Origin: Bifidobacterium breve
GTDB taxonomy: Bacteria > Actinomycetota > Acidimicrobiia > Acidimicrobiales > Ilumatobacteraceae
Assembly (NCBI GenBank): GCA_945889575.1
Contig: CAMDBY010000099.1
Coordinates: 1 to 6,236 of the forward strand
Direction of reading: 5' to 3'
Length of the DNA: 6,236 nt
Below are positions 6,227 to 6,236 of the stretch, piece after piece. A program made the translations under genes and the position numbers. Each line of letters begins with the position of its first letter. Position 1 is the stretch's first letter. The notes beneath the pieces are model-generated. The model had not been told where the DNA came from. It saw only the letters and a list, made by a program, of their open reading frames with translations, and made no database searches.

Positions 6227-6236
6227 CAATTCATCG

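Overview
The window looks like ordinary chromosomal DNA from an actinobacterium with a moderate base composition (roughly half G+C by eye). Three things suggest this. The prenyl diphosphate synthase is of the IdsA/GrcC kind. The ABC exporter has the inserted 'SxASLE'-type segment in its nucleotide-binding domain that I associate with actinobacterial exporters. The secreted hydrolase is of the tripeptidyl-aminopeptidase-like kind common in Streptomyces and Mycobacterium. The unusual XseA and modest G+C would fit a freshwater or marine planktonic lineage such as Acidimicrobiia, but that placement is inference from memory and not shown by the sequence.

Layout: bases 1-321 hold no gene I can support. 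They contain an A/C-rich, strand-asymmetric stretch and a weak hairpin just after the leftward operon. Bases 322-4677 hold four tightly packed genes read leftward (minus strand), in transcription order: an ABC exporter half-transporter (start taken at 4677), xseA, xseB and an all-trans polyprenyl (probably geranylgeranyl) diphosphate synthase. Spacing is 5 bp between exporter and xseA, a 1-base TAATG overlap between xseA and xseB, and a 4-base ATGA overlap between xseB and the synthase. This is almost certainly one operon with coupled translation. Bases 4678-4729 are a short divergent intergenic region. Bases 4730-6226 hold a rightward gene for an exported alpha/beta-hydrolase lipoprotein; ten bases follow its stop.

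How the genes work together: XseA and XseB form exodeoxyribonuclease VII, a single-strand nuclease of DNA repair. The prenyl synthase supplies isoprenoid chains for carotenoids, quinones or other lipids. The pairing of xseB with a prenyl synthase recalls the E. coli xseB-ispA-dxs operon and probably reflects genome organisation more than shared biochemistry. The exporter's substrate cannot be read from the sequence. The divergent hydrolase probably degrades peptides or esters outside the membrane. I found no mobile element, CRISPR array, RNA gene or new defence-like system. The points worth a second look are the changed XseA catalytic-domain motif, the compact divergent start region, and the unexplained left end.
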